A stretch of 14,216 nucleotides of DNA from Boseongicola sp. SB0675_bin_26 (lineage in GTDB: Bacteria > Pseudomonadota > Alphaproteobacteria > Rhodobacterales > Rhodobacteraceae), in assembly GCA_009843725.1 (NCBI GenBank), contig VYCX01000075.1, positions 1 to 14,216 of the forward strand, written 5' to 3'. Below, in pieces: positions 7,489 to 14,216 of the stretch. Both the position numbers and the translations under genes were made by a program. How positions within the stretch are numbered: position 1 is the first letter of the stretch; every line of letters starts with the position of its first letter. Under the pieces are notes generated by a model that worked only from the letters and a program-made list of their open reading frames with translations, was not told where the DNA came from and made no database searches.

Positions 7489-8424
7489 CTATTCCAGCAT
7501 CGACTGGATCGTGGCCGTCGTCTGCATGTCCTTCTGGATCTGCTCTGCCGCGGCGGCAGCGCCCACCCAGTACACGCCGGCTCCTGTCTCGCTCGCCAGC
7601 CTTTGGGCGCGCTCGCTCATCACCGTCTTCTCGGCAACCGCGATGATCTTGTCACGCGCGTCTTGCGGCGTGTCCTTGTGCACGAACAGACCGTTCCACA
7701 ACGAGATGTTCAGTTCCGGAACAAGTTCACCCATCGTCGGCGCATCCGGAGTGATCGGAATCCGTTCCCCGGTCACCGACGCCAGAACCTTGATGTCGTC
7801 CAGGCACGGCAGCACCAGTTGCAGCGTCGTGTTGATGACATCTGCGTCGCCCGAAGCCAGCGTGTTGCAGTCCAGCATCGGGTAGGCGGCCTCGGCGCCC
7901 CACTCAAACCCGGCAGACTTGGCATAAGCCATCGTGACCTGCGTCGGAATCAGGTTCGCACCAAAATGTCCAAGCGCCAGTTCGTTGGACTTTGCGTGTT
8001 CGGCCATTTCCTCGATTGTGTCATATGGGGCCTCGCCGCCTGCGACGACTACGAACGGGTAGGTCACGAAGATGCCCAGCGGATCGAATTTCTCGGGGGT
8101 GAGTTCGGGAATGCCGATTTCGTGGCCAATCAACGGCACACCGATCACGAAGGACCCGATCGTGTAGCCGTCGGCAGGGGCGGTCGCCACCTCGATTGCG
8201 CCAGGGAAAGGTCCGCCGCCGCCCCCGGGCTTGTTCACGACCGCGGCTGCAACGCCGTATTCCGCCTGAAAATCCTCGGCGATCATGCGGGTGAGAACGT
8301 CTTCCAAGTCTCCCGGAGGCCAGGGCACGATGAAGCTCACAGGCTTCTCCGGGTACTCGGCGAGGGCGGCGCCCCCACTCATGACAGCCACTGCGGCGGC
8401 AATGGACGCTAGCGTGTGTTTCAT
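7489..8424 (-). CDS. tctC: Periplasmic substrate-binding protein TctC (Bug family)
   Basis: A 311-residue secreted protein of usual length for the tricarboxylate-binding family. The start MKHT is chosen because AGGGAG stands 6 bases upstream and a Sec signal peptide follows directly: a short Lys/His N-region, a hydrophobic core ASIAAAVAVMSGG and cleavage after ALA (20-22). An ATG 3 bases earlier is equally possible; longer upstream extensions would bury the signal peptide. The mature part starts EYPEKPVSFIVPWPPG, the family's first strand and ligand loop, and DAPTMGEL (227-234) is typical of the second lobe. The loop usually reads GGxxD but here is GDLED (38-42), adding Asp39 and Glu41. Cys186 and Cys207 could form a periplasmic disulfide. 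It captures the solute for TctAB and is the first gene of the operon, divergent from iclR. The ligand is unknown. Confidence 0.92.
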   Translation of the reverse strand: MKHTLASIAAAVAVMSGGAALAEYPEKPVSFIVPWPPGDLEDVLTRMIAEDFQAEYGVAAAVVNKPGGGGGPFPGAIEVATAPADGYTIGSFVIGVPLIGHEIGIPELTPEKFDPLGIFVTYPFVVVAGGEAPYDTIEEMAEHAKSNELALGHFGANLIPTQVTMAYAKSAGFEWGAEAAYPMLDCNTLASGDADVINTTLQLVLPCLDDIKVLASVTGERIPITPDAPTMGELVPELNISLWNGLFVHKDTPQDARDKIIAVAEKTVMSERAQRLASETGAGVYWVGAAAAAEQIQKDMQTTATIQSMLE

Positions 8425-8427
8425 CAT

Positions 8428-8528
8428 TTTCTCCCTGAATTGATCGATATTTGACATGCTGGTGCGATATTGATCAGCATTATGTGCCCGCGAGTCAACA
8501 ATTTCGCGCGCCGCCCAGGAGCAAGGAC
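8428..8528. promoter_or_regulatory. Divergent tctC/iclR control region with 36-bp inverted repeat
   Basis: This 101-bp gap separates the two divergent starts. TGATCgATAT (8441-8450) and ATATtGATCA (8467-8476) form an inverted repeat with 9 of 10 matching positions and a 16-base centre. CGATATT also occurs as a direct repeat at 8445 and 8465, exactly 20 bp apart. A TTGACA (8451-8456) that could be the iclR -35 box lies inside it. A possible tctC -35, TTGACT, is the complement of 8493-8498, which places its weak -10 over the right arm. This fits an operator for the IclR protein controlling both directions. The repeats are seen; the operator role is inferred. Confidence 0.5.
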
Positions 8529-9275
8529 ATGAGCACTGTAGATAAGGCATTGAGCGTGCTGAACTTATTTTCCGAAAGCACCCCTAACCTGGGCTTGTCA
8601 GAGATTGCCCGGCAACTCGGCTGGGACAAGTCTAACATACAACGCTACGTGTCTGACCTGACCCGGCATGGCATCCTGGAACAGTCACTGAAGGACAAGT
8701 CCTACCATCTCGGGCCATCCCTGACGCGGCTGTCGATGCTGCGCGATCTCACCCATCCAGTGGCAGGCGAGGTGACGCGGGCCCTGCACGGTCTTGCAGA
8801 AGCCACCGGCGAAACGGCACATTCAAGCATGCTCGTTGGCGACAGATTGATGACAACAGGGATCGTCGAAACAAAGATCAAGGGCACCCGGGTCTACATC
8901 GACCCCGCGGAAGCCCTGCCGTTTCATGCAACAGCGTCCGGACTGGCGTTTCTGTCCGCCTCGCCGGATGCGCGGGTTGACAAGGTCCTGAGCGGGAACC
9001 TGCCCCGCTTTACGCGCGACACCGAGATGGACCGCAAAAGGTTGCTTAGGCAAATCGAGAAGGTGCGGGAATCAGGTTATGCCAAGGCGTCGGGTACATA
9101 TGAAAGCGACGTGGTTGGCGTCGCGGCGGCGATCATCGGCTTTCGTGGTGAAGCCGTAGGCGCAATTGCGGTCGCCACGCCGGCTTCACGTTTCGGCGAG
9201 GAGACCGAAGGCGCGACCTCGGGACATGTGATGAAAATCGCGTCGCAAGTCTCCAGGATTCACGGAGCGAAATGA
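8529..9275 (+). CDS. IclR-family transcriptional regulator
   Basis: A 248-residue protein of normal IclR length. The start at 8529 is chosen because AGGAG (8517-8521) sits 7 bases upstream and the family's N-terminal helix (VDKALSVLNLF) begins immediately; an upstream in-frame ATG at 8451 would add unrelated residues. The winged helix-turn-helix covers about residues 4-62 (LGLSEIARQLGWDKSNIQRY is the HTH core). The effector-binding IclR domain follows (about 75-245), with GEVTRALHGLAEATGETAHSS-type text at its start and ESGYAKASGTYESDVVGVAA in the region that contacts ligand in the family. These proteins bind DNA as dimers or tetramers and respond to small catabolic molecules. Its position divergent to tctC makes it the likely regulator of the whole minus-strand operon, with the operon's substrate or an intermediate as effector. 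Confidence 0.93.
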   Translation: MSTVDKALSVLNLFSESTPNLGLSEIARQLGWDKSNIQRYVSDLTRHGILEQSLKDKSYHLGPSLTRLSMLRDLTHPVAGEVTRALHGLAEATGETAHSSMLVGDRLMTTGIVETKIKGTRVYIDPAEALPFHATASGLAFLSASPDARVDKVLSGNLPRFTRDTEMDRKRLLRQIEKVRESGYAKASGTYESDVVGVAAAIIGFRGEAVGAIAVATPASRFGEETEGATSGHVMKIASQVSRIHGAK

Positions 9276-9320
9276 CCGCATGCGTGGGCCTCGCCGCCAA
9301 AGCTGTGCCACCGTCAATTG

Positions 9321-9338
9321 CATGCCGAGCGCGGCATG
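9321..9338 (+). repeat. Short hairpin downstream of iclR
   Basis: CATGCCG and CGGCATG flank the tetraloop AGCG, about 45 bases past the iclR stop. It has the geometry of a transcript-end hairpin but no downstream T tract, so it is only a weak terminator candidate. Confidence 0.35.
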
Positions 9339-9421
9339 ATCGCTTGGCGAGAGGGTTCCTCAATGCGTGCCTGGTCCCTCGTCCAGTTCGCACTGCCGTA
9401 CCTTTGGCATAGCTTCAATTT

Positions 9422-9438
9422 GGAATGCGCGGCATTCC
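9422..9438. repeat. Short perfect palindrome between iclR and efp
   Basis: GGAATGC and GCATTCC flank a GCG spacer. On the minus strand it lies about 115 bases past the efp stop and is followed by AAATTGAAG, so it is not a standard terminator. No function is assigned. Confidence 0.3.
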
Positions 9439-9552
9439 CGTTCACGACCGACGTCGATTGCGATTCGGTTTGAATTTCGGGCGCTGGCGCGCTGAAGCGG
9501 CGGTGCCTGCGGTGTCGCGGAGGCGTCCCGGCGAAAGCGATGTGACCCAAAC

Positions 9553-10116
9553 CTATGCCCGTTCGGCGTATTCCATGGTTTCGGTGTTCACCACGACCTT
9601 TTCACCTTCGCCAACAAAGGGCGGAACGGCGATACGGACGCCGTTGTCGAGAAGCGCCGGCTTGAAGCTGTTCGCCGCCGTCTGGCCCTTCACCACGGGC
9701 TCGGTTTCGCTGACCGTGCACGTCACTTTCTGCGGCAGTGACGCGTTCAGGGCCTCGGCTTCGTAGTACTCGACCTGGATCGTCATTCCGTCCTGCAGAA
9801 ACGGTCGGCGCTCGCCGAGGATGTCTGCGGGAAGCTCGATCTGCTCGAATGTCTCGTTGTCCATGAAGAGAAGCATGCCGTCGCTCTCGTACAGGAACTG
9901 CTGGTCCCTCTGCTCCAGCCGGACGCGCTCCACCTTGTCGGCCGAGCGGAATCTCTCGTTCAGCTTGGAGCCGTTTCGAAGGTTCCTGAGTTCGACCTGC
10001 GCGAACGCGCCGCCCTTTCCAGGCTTGACGTGCTCGGCCTTCACCGCGACCCAGAGGCCGTCGTTGTGCTCCAGCACGTTGCCAGACCGAATCTCGTTTC
10101 CGTTGATCCTTGGCAT
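9553..10116 (-). CDS. efp: Translation elongation factor P
   Basis: A 187-residue protein of exactly the usual EF-P length. The start [13 protein letters not shown] gives the normal N-terminus; the frame stays open far upstream, but that stretch is antisense to the next gene and is not EF-P. The KOW-like first domain carries the modification loop [10 protein letters not shown], with Lys34 at the tip, which in EpmA/EpmB organisms is beta-lysylated. Two OB-like domains follow, ending in the C-terminal text [35 protein letters not shown] (last 32 residues, typical of the family). EF-P binds between the ribosomal P and E sites and relieves stalling at consecutive prolines. The ribosome binding site is weak (only GGG about 8-10 bases upstream), while a promoter-like pair lies about 40-70 bases upstream. 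It is divergent to the small conserved gene at 10331. Confidence 0.97.
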   Translation of the reverse strand: MPRINGNEIRSGNVLEHNDGLWVAVKAEHVKPGKGGAFAQVELRNLRNGSKLNERFRSADKVERVRLEQRDQQFLYESDGMLLFMDNETFEQIELPADILGERRPFLQDGMTIQVEYYEAEALNASLPQKVTCTVSETEPVVKGQTAANSFKPALLDNGVRIAVPPFVGEGEKVVVNTETMEYAERA

Positions 10117-10156
10117 GCGACAAACCCGATGTCCTGTTGATTCAGAAGGCGCTTGC

Positions 10157-10185
10157 CATATATTTGACAGGATGCGCGACCGCAA
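10157..10185 (-). promoter_or_regulatory. efp: Probable efp promoter
   Basis: On the minus strand TTGCGG (10185-10180) and TATATG (10162-10157) are separated by exactly 17 bases, which would start transcription about 35 bases before the efp ATG. Both boxes are only partial consensus matches. The stretch is the one AT-rich segment in this gap. Confidence 0.45.
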
Positions 10186-10330
10186 CACGTAAGGCATCCG
10201 GGAAATCCGAGGTCGCCATGCGCATGGCGCATGGCAGATATTCCGAAAAAGAATAGCAAAAGTGGCGCCAATACCTGCATAAGGGACGTCATGCCAATCA
10301 CTTGCGAGGAAAAGGACCGAAGGACCAAAT

Positions 10331-10669
10331 ATGGTAGATTTTGTGGACGGCACTGCATTCAACAATGAACAGGGCAATCGCGCGCGGAAGCTCTTCGCGG
10401 CCGTGGTGCTCGCTGCACTTGATGACGCCATTGCCGATGACAAAAAATATGGAAACGGCCCTGAGCAGATCGCGCGATGGGCACGGTCGCGCGATGGGCG
10501 CGAGGTGCTGACCTGCGCGGGCATCGACCCGAACGAACGCGTCGTGAAAGGCCTCATGGCATTCGTGGGCAACGGCGTCCGCACCTCCGTGGCGCTCAGC
10601 CGCGAGGAGAGCGAGCGTCGGCACGCCGCGGAGCTTGCCGCGGCCGAAGAGGCCAGGCGCGCGGCCTGA
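10331..10669 (+). CDS. Small conserved protein, probably DUF6280 family
   Basis: A 112-residue soluble protein starting [25 protein letters not shown] lies about 8 bases before the ATG. I recognise it as a small protein highly conserved in Rhodobacterales, most likely DUF6280, though I cannot confirm the label. Visible features are a helical start ([20 protein letters not shown], about 18-37), a middle part with [20 protein letters not shown] and [14 protein letters not shown], and a charged, alanine- and glutamate-rich C-terminal helix ([16 protein letters not shown]). It has no signal peptide, membrane segment or metal motif. The function is unknown. The gene stands alone between efp (divergent) and the aminopeptidase, with a hairpin about 65 bases after its stop. 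Confidence 0.85.
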   Translation: MVDFVDGTAFNNEQGNRARKLFAAVVLAALDDAIADDKKYGNGPEQIARWARSRDGREVLTCAGIDPNERVVKGLMAFVGNGVRTSVALSREESERRHAAELAAAEEARRAA

Positions 10670-10735
10670 ACCACTTCCCGGAAGTCTTCGAATTTCGAGC
10701 GCTGACCCGGGCAAGGCCTTGCGTGAGCGAATGAT

Positions 10736-10768
10736 CCGCCATTGTCCACGCCATTTCGCCAATGGCGG
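10736..10768 (+). terminator. Candidate terminator hairpin after the small conserved gene
   Basis: CCGCCATTG (10736-10744) and CAATGGCGG (10760-10768) pair perfectly over 9 bp with a 15-base loop, followed by CCTTCTCC, a poor T tract. It is placed correctly to end transcription of the 10331-10669 gene before the aminopeptidase. The long loop and weak tail keep this tentative. Confidence 0.4.
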
Positions 10769-10829
10769 CCTTCTCCTCCCTGAGCCGCTGTGACATGACA
10801 CGTCAATGCACCGAGGAGGCCTCCGCCCA

Positions 10830-12074
10830 ATGCCCGACAACCTGCCGTTCGACGCGTCCCAGCTTGACCGTCTGGCCGAGACAATCGTCTCGACAGGCGT
10901 AAACCTGGCAGAAGGCCAGAACCTGCTGATCACCGCCTCCGCCGAAGCGCTGCCGCTTGTGCGACGCGTGACCGAACGCGCGTACCGCACCGGCGGCGGC
11001 CTTGTCACTCCGATCCTGAACGACGAGGACGTCACCCGGGCCCGTTACAGGTACGGACGATCGGAGAGCCTCGACCAAGCGCCCGACTGGCTTTACCAAG
11101 GCATGGCCGAAGCCTTTGGCAGGAACACGGCGCGGCTGCACATAGCCGCGGAGAATCCGATGGCGCTCGCTTCGGAAGACCCCGGCCGCGTCGCCCGGGC
11201 GGCGCGAGCCAATGCGGAAGCCTATCGTCCCGCGCTCGAAAGGATTTCGGGCTTCGAGATCAACTGGTCGATCGCCGCCTATCCGGGGCGCGCATGGGCC
11301 AAGCTGGTGTTTCCGGATCTGGACGATGACGATGCACAGGCCGAGCTGGCCAAGGCGATCTTCTCCGCATCCCGCACTGACCAGGACGATCCGGTCGCGG
11401 CATGGGCTGCGCACAATGCGGATCTTGCCGCCCGGCGCGACTGGTTGAACAGCCAGGAATTCGCCGCGCTGCACTTCAGGGGCAGGGGCACTGACGTGAC
11501 CGTGGGACTGGCAGACGGGCATTGCTGGATGGGCGGCGCGAGCGAGGCGAAGAACGGCATTGTCTGCAACCCGAACATTCCGTCGGAGGAAGTCTTCACG
11601 GTCCCTCACAAGGATCGGGTCGACGGAACCGTCCGGGCCACAAAGCCGCTCGCCTACCAGGGCACCCTCATCGAGGGCATCGAAGTCCGGTTCGCGGAGG
11701 GCCGCATTGTAGAGGCCAATGCCTCAAGCAACGAGGAGGTCTTTCGCAAGCTCCTCGAAAGCGACGACGGCGCGCGCCGCATCGGAGAGGTCGCGCTGGT
11801 GCCCTACGCGTCCCCGATCTCCGAAAGCGGGATTCTCTTCTACAACACGCTGTTCGACGAAAACGCAGCATGCCATGTCGCGCTCGGCCAATGCTACAAG
11901 GACTGCCTGCGCGACAGCGACGGAGCGTCGGAGGACGAGATCGCGGGGCGTGGCGGCAACAGCAGCATTGTCCATGTCGACTGGATGATCGGAGCAAAGG
12001 ACACGGATATCGACGGGGTCACGGCAACAGGTGATCGCGTCGCGGTCTTCCGGGACGGCAACTGGGCCGCCTGA
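10830..12074 (+). CDS. Family M29 aminopeptidase (thermophilic aminopeptidase type)
   Basis: A 414-residue protein, normal for the M29 dinuclear metallo-aminopeptidases. The start MPDNLPFD is preferred because AGGAGG (10814-10819) lies 10 bases upstream; an ATG at 10806 would put the ribosome site inside the gene. The C-terminal catalytic part shows the family ligand pattern: Glu254 in [13 protein letters not shown], Glu320 in RRIGEVALV, His349 in [11 protein letters not shown], and His382 with Asp384 in [11 protein letters not shown]. Tyr356 matches the conserved catalytic tyrosine. The N-terminal domain (about 1-250) forms the dimer and access channel in known structures. It releases N-terminal residues from peptides in the cytoplasm. 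It converges on the helicase gene with only 27 bases between the stops and no clear terminator between them. Confidence 0.93.
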   Translation: MPDNLPFDASQLDRLAETIVSTGVNLAEGQNLLITASAEALPLVRRVTERAYRTGGGLVTPILNDEDVTRARYRYGRSESLDQAPDWLYQGMAEAFGRNTARLHIAAENPMALASEDPGRVARAARANAEAYRPALERISGFEINWSIAAYPGRAWAKLVFPDLDDDDAQAELAKAIFSASRTDQDDPVAAWAAHNADLAARRDWLNSQEFAALHFRGRGTDVTVGLADGHCWMGGASEAKNGIVCNPNIPSEEVFTVPHKDRVDGTVRATKPLAYQGTLIEGIEVRFAEGRIVEANASSNEEVFRKLLESDDGARRIGEVALVPYASPISESGILFYNTLFDENAACHVALGQCYKDCLRDSDGASEDEIAGRGGNSSIVHVDWMIGAKDTDIDGVTATGDRVAVFRDGNWAA

Positions 12075-12101
12075 GTGCGTCATGCACCGGACGACCGGGA
12101 C

Positions 12102-14216
12102 TCAGAACGGCACATCTCCCGCCGCGCCGGCCGCCCGGACATAGCCCGCGAGCACGTTTTTCCTGCCCGCCTTTTCGAAATCGACCTCAAGCTTGTCGCC
12201 TTCAATTTCCGCCACCGCGCCATAACCGAACTTCTCGTGAAACACGCGCTCGCCCTCCGTGAAGGCCGACACCGCATCAAGATCGATTATCGTGTTCTTC
12301 GCCTCCCGAGGCTGGCCAAGTCCCCGCCGACCCGAACGCGACTGCAGGCGCTTCCAGCCGGGCGAGTTGTAAACATCCGCCCGACTCGCCCTTGACGCCA
12401 TGTCCGAAGGTGCCGCTTGCGTACGCCCGTACAGCCCGGGCGCTGTCAGGACCTCAACCGCCGCGCCCGGCAATTCGTCAATGAACCTCGAGGGCAGCGT
12501 CGACTGCCACTGCCCGTATGTAATCCGGTTGCCAGCGAAACTCACATACGCCAGCTCCTCGGCACGCGTCAGTCCGACATAGGCCAGTCGACGCTCTTCC
12601 TCGAGGCCTTTCGCTCCGGATTCGTCCATCGTGCGCTGCGAAGGGAACAGCCCGTCCTCCCATCCGGGCAGGAACACGACCGGGAACTCCAGCCCCTTGG
12701 CGGCATGAAGCGTCATGATCACGACCTTTTCGTCGGCATCGTCGGAGTCGTTGTCCATGACCAGCGAGACATGTTCCAGGAAGCCTTGCAGATTCTCGAA
12801 CTGCTCCAGGGCCTTCACCAGTTCCTTCAGGTTCTCCAGCCTCCCCTCGGCCTCGGGAGTCCGGTGGTTCTGCCACATCTCTGCGTAGCCCGAGTCGTCA
12901 AGAATCTGGCCGGCAAGCTCCAGATGATCCGTGCCTTCGGTCACCCGGGCGTGCCACACGTCAATCAGGTTGATCAGCTTCAGCAGCTCGCCTGCGCCCT
13001 TCCCGGCGATGCCCTTCGCGGCCAGCAGCGTTCGCGCCCCTTCGATCAGCGAAACGCCGCCCGTCCGGGCGGAGGTCTGGATCTTCTGTTGCGCACGGTC
13101 GCCAAGTCCGCGTTTCGGCGTGTTGACGACCCGTTCGAACGCCAGGTCATCGTCCGGCGAGACGGCGAGGCGAAAGTAGGCCATCGCGTCCCGGATTTCG
13201 AGGCGCTCATAGAAGCGCGGGCCGCCAACGACGCGGTACGGAAGCCCGATCGACAGGAACCGGTCCTCGAAGGCGCGCATCTGGAACGACGTCCGCACCA
13301 GGATCGCGATCTCGCCCAGCTCGAAGGGGCGCAAGCCCCTCGTGCCTCCCTGCAGCGCCTCGATCTCCTCGCCGACCCAGCGCGCCTCGTCCCCGTCGTC
13401 CCAATGGCCGATCAGGCGAATCTTCTCGCCCTCGTCACGGTCAGTGAACAGCGTCTTCCCAAGTCGTCCCCTGTTTTGGGCAATCACGCCGTCGGCTGCG
13501 TTCAGGATCTGGGGCGTGGAACGGTAGTTCTGCTCGAGACGGATGACATGCGCACCTGGAAAGTCCTTTTCGAACCTGAGGATGTTGCCGACCTCCGCGC
13601 CCCGCCAGCCGTAGATCGACTGGTCGTCATCGCCAACACAGCAGATCTGCCCGTGGGCCTGCGCCAAAAGCCGCAACCAGAGGTGCTGGGCGACGTTCGT
13701 GTCCTGGTATTCGTCCACGAGAATGTATCGGAACCAGCGCTGGTACTGTTCGAGAACGTCTTCGTGTTTCTTGAAGATCTCCAGCATGTGGAGCAGCAAA
13801 TCGCCGAAATCCGCCGCGTTCAGCGCCTTCAGGCGCTCCTGGTACTGGCCATAGAGTTCCGCGCCCCGGTTGTTGAAGACCGAACCCTGCGACGCCGGCA
13901 CCTTGTCGGGCGTCCAGGCGCGGTTCTTCCAGCCGTCGATCTGATGCGCCAACTGGCGCGCAGGCCAACGTTTCTCGTCGATTCCTGCGGCGACGATGAG
14001 CTGCTTGAGAAGCCTGAGCTGGTCATCGGTGTCGAGAATCGTGAAGTTCGCCTTGAGGCCCGCGAGTTCCGCATGCCTGCGCAGCAGCCTGGCACAGATC
14101 GAGTGGAAAGTGCCAAGCCACGGCATGCCCTCGATCGTCTGGCCGAGAAGCGAGGCCACCCGCGATTTCATCTCCCGAGCCGCCTTGTTGGTGAACGTGA
14201 CGGCAAGGATCTCGTT
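12102..14216 (-). CDS. uvrD: UvrD/PcrA superfamily 1 DNA helicase, 5' end beyond window
   Basis: The last 704 residues are present, and the frame is open to the right edge. The final bases encode NEILAVTFTNKAARE, helicase motif Ia, so the ATG at 14171 is internal and the Walker A region lies just outside. Visible motifs are TFHSICARLLRR (Ib), ILVDEYQDTN (Walker B, II), GDDDQSIYGWRGAE (III), RLEQNYRST (IV), LHAAKGLEFPVVFLPG (V) and EEERRLAYVGLTRA (VI). The C-terminus has VFHEKFGYGAVAEIEGDKLE, a Tudor-like domain that in PcrA/UvrD contacts RNA polymerase. The enzyme unwinds DNA 3' to 5' in nucleotide excision and mismatch repair and removes stalled polymerase or recombinase. The gene is likely only about 70-90 residues short at its N-terminus. 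UvrD and PcrA names cannot be separated from this fragment alone. Confidence 0.96.
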   Translation of the reverse strand, partial: NEILAVTFTNKAAREMKSRVASLLGQTIEGMPWLGTFHSICARLLRRHAELAGLKANFTILDTDDQLRLLKQLIVAAGIDEKRWPARQLAHQIDGWKNRAWTPDKVPASQGSVFNNRGAELYGQYQERLKALNAADFGDLLLHMLEIFKKHEDVLEQYQRWFRYILVDEYQDTNVAQHLWLRLLAQAHGQICCVGDDDQSIYGWRGAEVGNILRFEKDFPGAHVIRLEQNYRSTPQILNAADGVIAQNRGRLGKTLFTDRDEGEKIRLIGHWDDGDEARWVGEEIEALQGGTRGLRPFELGEIAILVRTSFQMRAFEDRFLSIGLPYRVVGGPRFYERLEIRDAMAYFRLAVSPDDDLAFERVVNTPKRGLGDRAQQKIQTSARTGGVSLIEGARTLLAAKGIAGKGAGELLKLINLIDVWHARVTEGTDHLELAGQILDDSGYAEMWQNHRTPEAEGRLENLKELVKALEQFENLQGFLEHVSLVMDNDSDDADEKVVIMTLHAAKGLEFPVVFLPGWEDGLFPSQRTMDESGAKGLEEERRLAYVGLTRAEELAYVSFAGNRITYGQWQSTLPSRFIDELPGAAVEVLTAPGLYGRTQAAPSDMASRASRADVYNSPGWKRLQSRSGRRGLGQPREAKNTIIDLDAVSAFTEGERVFHEKFGYGAVAEIEGDKLEVDFEKAGRKNVLAGYVRAAGAAGDVPF

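Larger units (their letters stand above)
9276..9552. other. Intergenic region between iclR and efp, no supported gene
   Basis: The 277 bp after the iclR stop and after the efp stop (the two genes converge) hold no frame with family resemblance or a credible start. Two short perfect hairpins are present: CATGCCG/CGGCATG (9321-9338, 4-base loop) and GGAATGC/GCATTCC (9422-9438, 3-base loop). Neither is followed by a T run on either strand. They could end the converging transcripts by another mechanism or have no role. Confidence 0.5.

Noticed and set aside
8425..8550. Longer tctC start at 8550 and longer iclR start at 8451
   Set aside because: Both would run through the divergent control region. 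The shorter starts have good ribosome sites and give a proper signal peptide and a proper IclR N-terminus.
9314..9550. 78-codon minus-strand frame starting just after the efp stop
   Set aside because: It needs a TTG start with no ribosome site, and its composition (many Arg, Ser, His) looks like non-coding GC-rich sequence.
10711..10722. GCAAGGCCTTGC perfect palindrome
   Set aside because: It is 12 bp with no loop, sits in a short gap, and has no partner copy or promoter context. Chance is likely in GC-rich DNA.
10117..10884. Upstream in-frame extension of efp by about 256 codons
   Set aside because: EF-P is complete from 10116 with the standard N-terminus. The extension is antisense to the small conserved gene and the start of the aminopeptidase and resembles nothing.
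10803..11609. 268-codon minus-strand frame inside the aminopeptidase
   Set aside because: It mirrors a clear M29 gene and has no recognisable motif or ribosome site.
14169..14171. ATG as the helicase start
   Set aside because: The frame continues upstream to the window edge and encodes the conserved motif Ia (AVTFTNKAARE), so this Met is internal.
1..14216. Search for tRNA, rRNA, CRISPR arrays, transposases, integrases and toxin-antitoxin pairs
   Set aside because: No cloverleaf-like segment, spaced repeat array or mobile-element protein text was seen on either strand.

Overview
The window is GC-rich DNA that reads like an alphaproteobacterium, most likely a Rhodobacterales/Rhodobacteraceae member. 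The basis is the protein sequences, the efp gene lying divergent to a small conserved protein of DUF6280 type, and the neighbouring family M29 aminopeptidase and UvrD/PcrA helicase. The taxon is inferred from sequence style, not from a marker gene.

Left block (about 1-9275): a catabolic and transport operon on the minus strand with a divergent IclR regulator. In transcription order it holds tctC-tctB-tctA (tripartite tricarboxylate-type transporter), a badly shortened class III aminotransferase remnant, a dimethylglycine/sarcosine dehydrogenase-like fusion (FAD oxidase plus folate-binding aminomethyltransferase domains), a UPF0261 (Tm-1-like) protein, and a trimethylamine dehydrogenase-like FMN/4Fe-4S enzyme that runs off the left edge. 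Two strong hairpins sit in the operon, one between tctC and tctB and one across the tctA stop codon. A 36-bp inverted repeat lies in the tctC/iclR divergent promoter region. The simplest reading is uptake and stepwise oxidative demethylation of an N-methylated compound, with one-carbon units captured on tetrahydrofolate. The TMADH-like enzyme lacks the covalent-FMN cysteine and two of the three aromatic substrate-cage residues, so trimethylamine is probably not its substrate.

Right block (about 9276-14216): housekeeping genes. These are elongation factor P (minus), a small conserved protein (plus), an M29 aminopeptidase (plus) and a UvrD/PcrA helicase (minus, 5' end beyond the window). The accessory operon therefore abuts a core region. 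The 277 bp between iclR and efp holds two short perfect hairpins and no convincing gene.

I see no tRNA, rRNA, CRISPR array, insertion sequence or phage gene. The most unusual part is the left operon: a UPF0261 protein of unknown function between two demethylase-type flavoenzymes, plus the aminotransferase mini-gene.
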